A stretch of DNA of 6,550 nt from an uncultured Ilumatobacter sp. (GTDB lineage Bacteria > Actinomycetota > Acidimicrobiia > Acidimicrobiales > Ilumatobacteraceae), in contig CALICC010000430.1 in assembly GCA_938049325.1 (NCBI GenBank), positions 1 through 6,550 of the forward strand, written 5' to 3'. A program made the position numbers and the translations under genes. This document shows, in pieces, positions 6,266 to 6,550 of the stretch. The notes below the pieces were generated by a model. The model searched no databases, was not told the DNA's origin, and saw nothing but the letters and a program-made list of their open reading frames with translations. The first letter of the stretch is position 1. Each line of letters begins with the position of its first letter.

Positions 6266-6550
6266 ATGGCCGAACCGAAGCGACGTCTCGGGAGGCGAAC
6301 GAAAGACTCAGACGCCGGGTCGATCGTGCGCCAGCCAGTTGCGACACAGCTCCTCGACGCCGTCGACCAAGCGGTCGAGTCTCGTTGGGAGGCAGCGCGC
6401 GCTCGCGCTCGAACCATCTCGAACGGCACCCGCGACGAACGCGTGGAACAACTCACGCTCGCCATCAAACGCGAGCTGGGCGTCGCAGGCGCAGCGGCGG
6501 GTGGGGCAGCTGCAGTTCCTGGCGTCGGGCTCGCAACGACCTCTGCCGCG
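6266..6550 (+). CDS. Hypothetical protein, N-terminal 95 residues, possibly EcsC-like
   Basis: The ATG at 6266 opens a frame that runs off the right edge without a stop. The first 60 residues are highly charged and Arg-rich (MAEPKRRLGRRTKDSD; later RWEAARARARTISNGTRDER) and probably helical. They are followed by VEQLTLAIKRELGVAGAAAG (60-79) and a small-residue hydrophobic stretch GAAAVPGVGLATTSAA (80-95). The pattern of a basic helix followed by a glycine/alanine-rich PGVG segment recalls EcsC-family proteins of unknown function, but too little is visible to be sure. It starts only four bases after the HMG-CoA lyase stop codon, so the two are probably co-transcribed, perhaps with coupled translation, because no Shine-Dalgarno is seen. 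The close spacing does not by itself imply a shared pathway. Confidence 0.6.
   Translation, partial: MAEPKRRLGRRTKDSDAGSIVRQPVATQLLDAVDQAVESRWEAARARARTISNGTRDERVEQLTLAIKRELGVAGAAAGGAAAVPGVGLATTSAA

Overview
The window is high-GC bacterial DNA, densely coded and rich in TCG, CGA and GAC-type codons. Several genes lack a Shine-Dalgarno sequence but carry a TANNNT hexamer 6-7 bases before the start codon. Together with an SCO6745-type protein, this points to an actinobacterium. An Acidimicrobiia (Ilumatobacter-like) origin is my guess from style and gene content; it has not been tested. I see no RNA genes, insertion sequences, CRISPR arrays or integration signs.

Layout: (1) 2-991 (+) is the 3' end of a hybrid histidine-kinase-like protein. 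A HisKA helix pair is followed directly by a receiver domain and then an HPt-like helical domain. No ATPase domain lies between them, and the HPt histidine is replaced. (2) 1092-1991 (+) is an SCO6745-family protein with a winged-helix-like C-terminus. (3) 2042-3277 (+) is a 12-helix MFS_3 (EntS-like) exporter with a probable leaderless promoter. (4) 3278-3410 is a convergent intergenic spacer with a 12-bp inverted repeat and four tandem copies of a 17-bp unit. (5) 3411-5207 (-) is a 598-residue acyl-CoA dehydrogenase of the long, DmdC-like type. (6) 5208-5319 is a divergent promoter region. (7) 5320-6261 (+) is an HMG-CoA lyase with its active-site residues intact. (8) 6266-6550 (+) is the start of a hypothetical, possibly EcsC-like, protein cut by the window edge.

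The divergent acyl-CoA dehydrogenase and HMG-CoA lyase form a plausible acyl-CoA catabolic pair (branched-chain amino acid or short-chain acyl-CoA breakdown). Their promoters lie back to back in 112 bp. The signalling protein, SCO6745 protein and exporter share a strand, but nothing in the sequence ties them to the metabolic pair except a 15-bp sequence shared between the exporter promoter and the start of the lyase gene.

Most of the window is ordinary chromosomal content. The items most worth a second look are the ATPase-less hybrid kinase with a degenerate HPt, and the tandem-repeat/inverted-repeat structure between the convergent genes.
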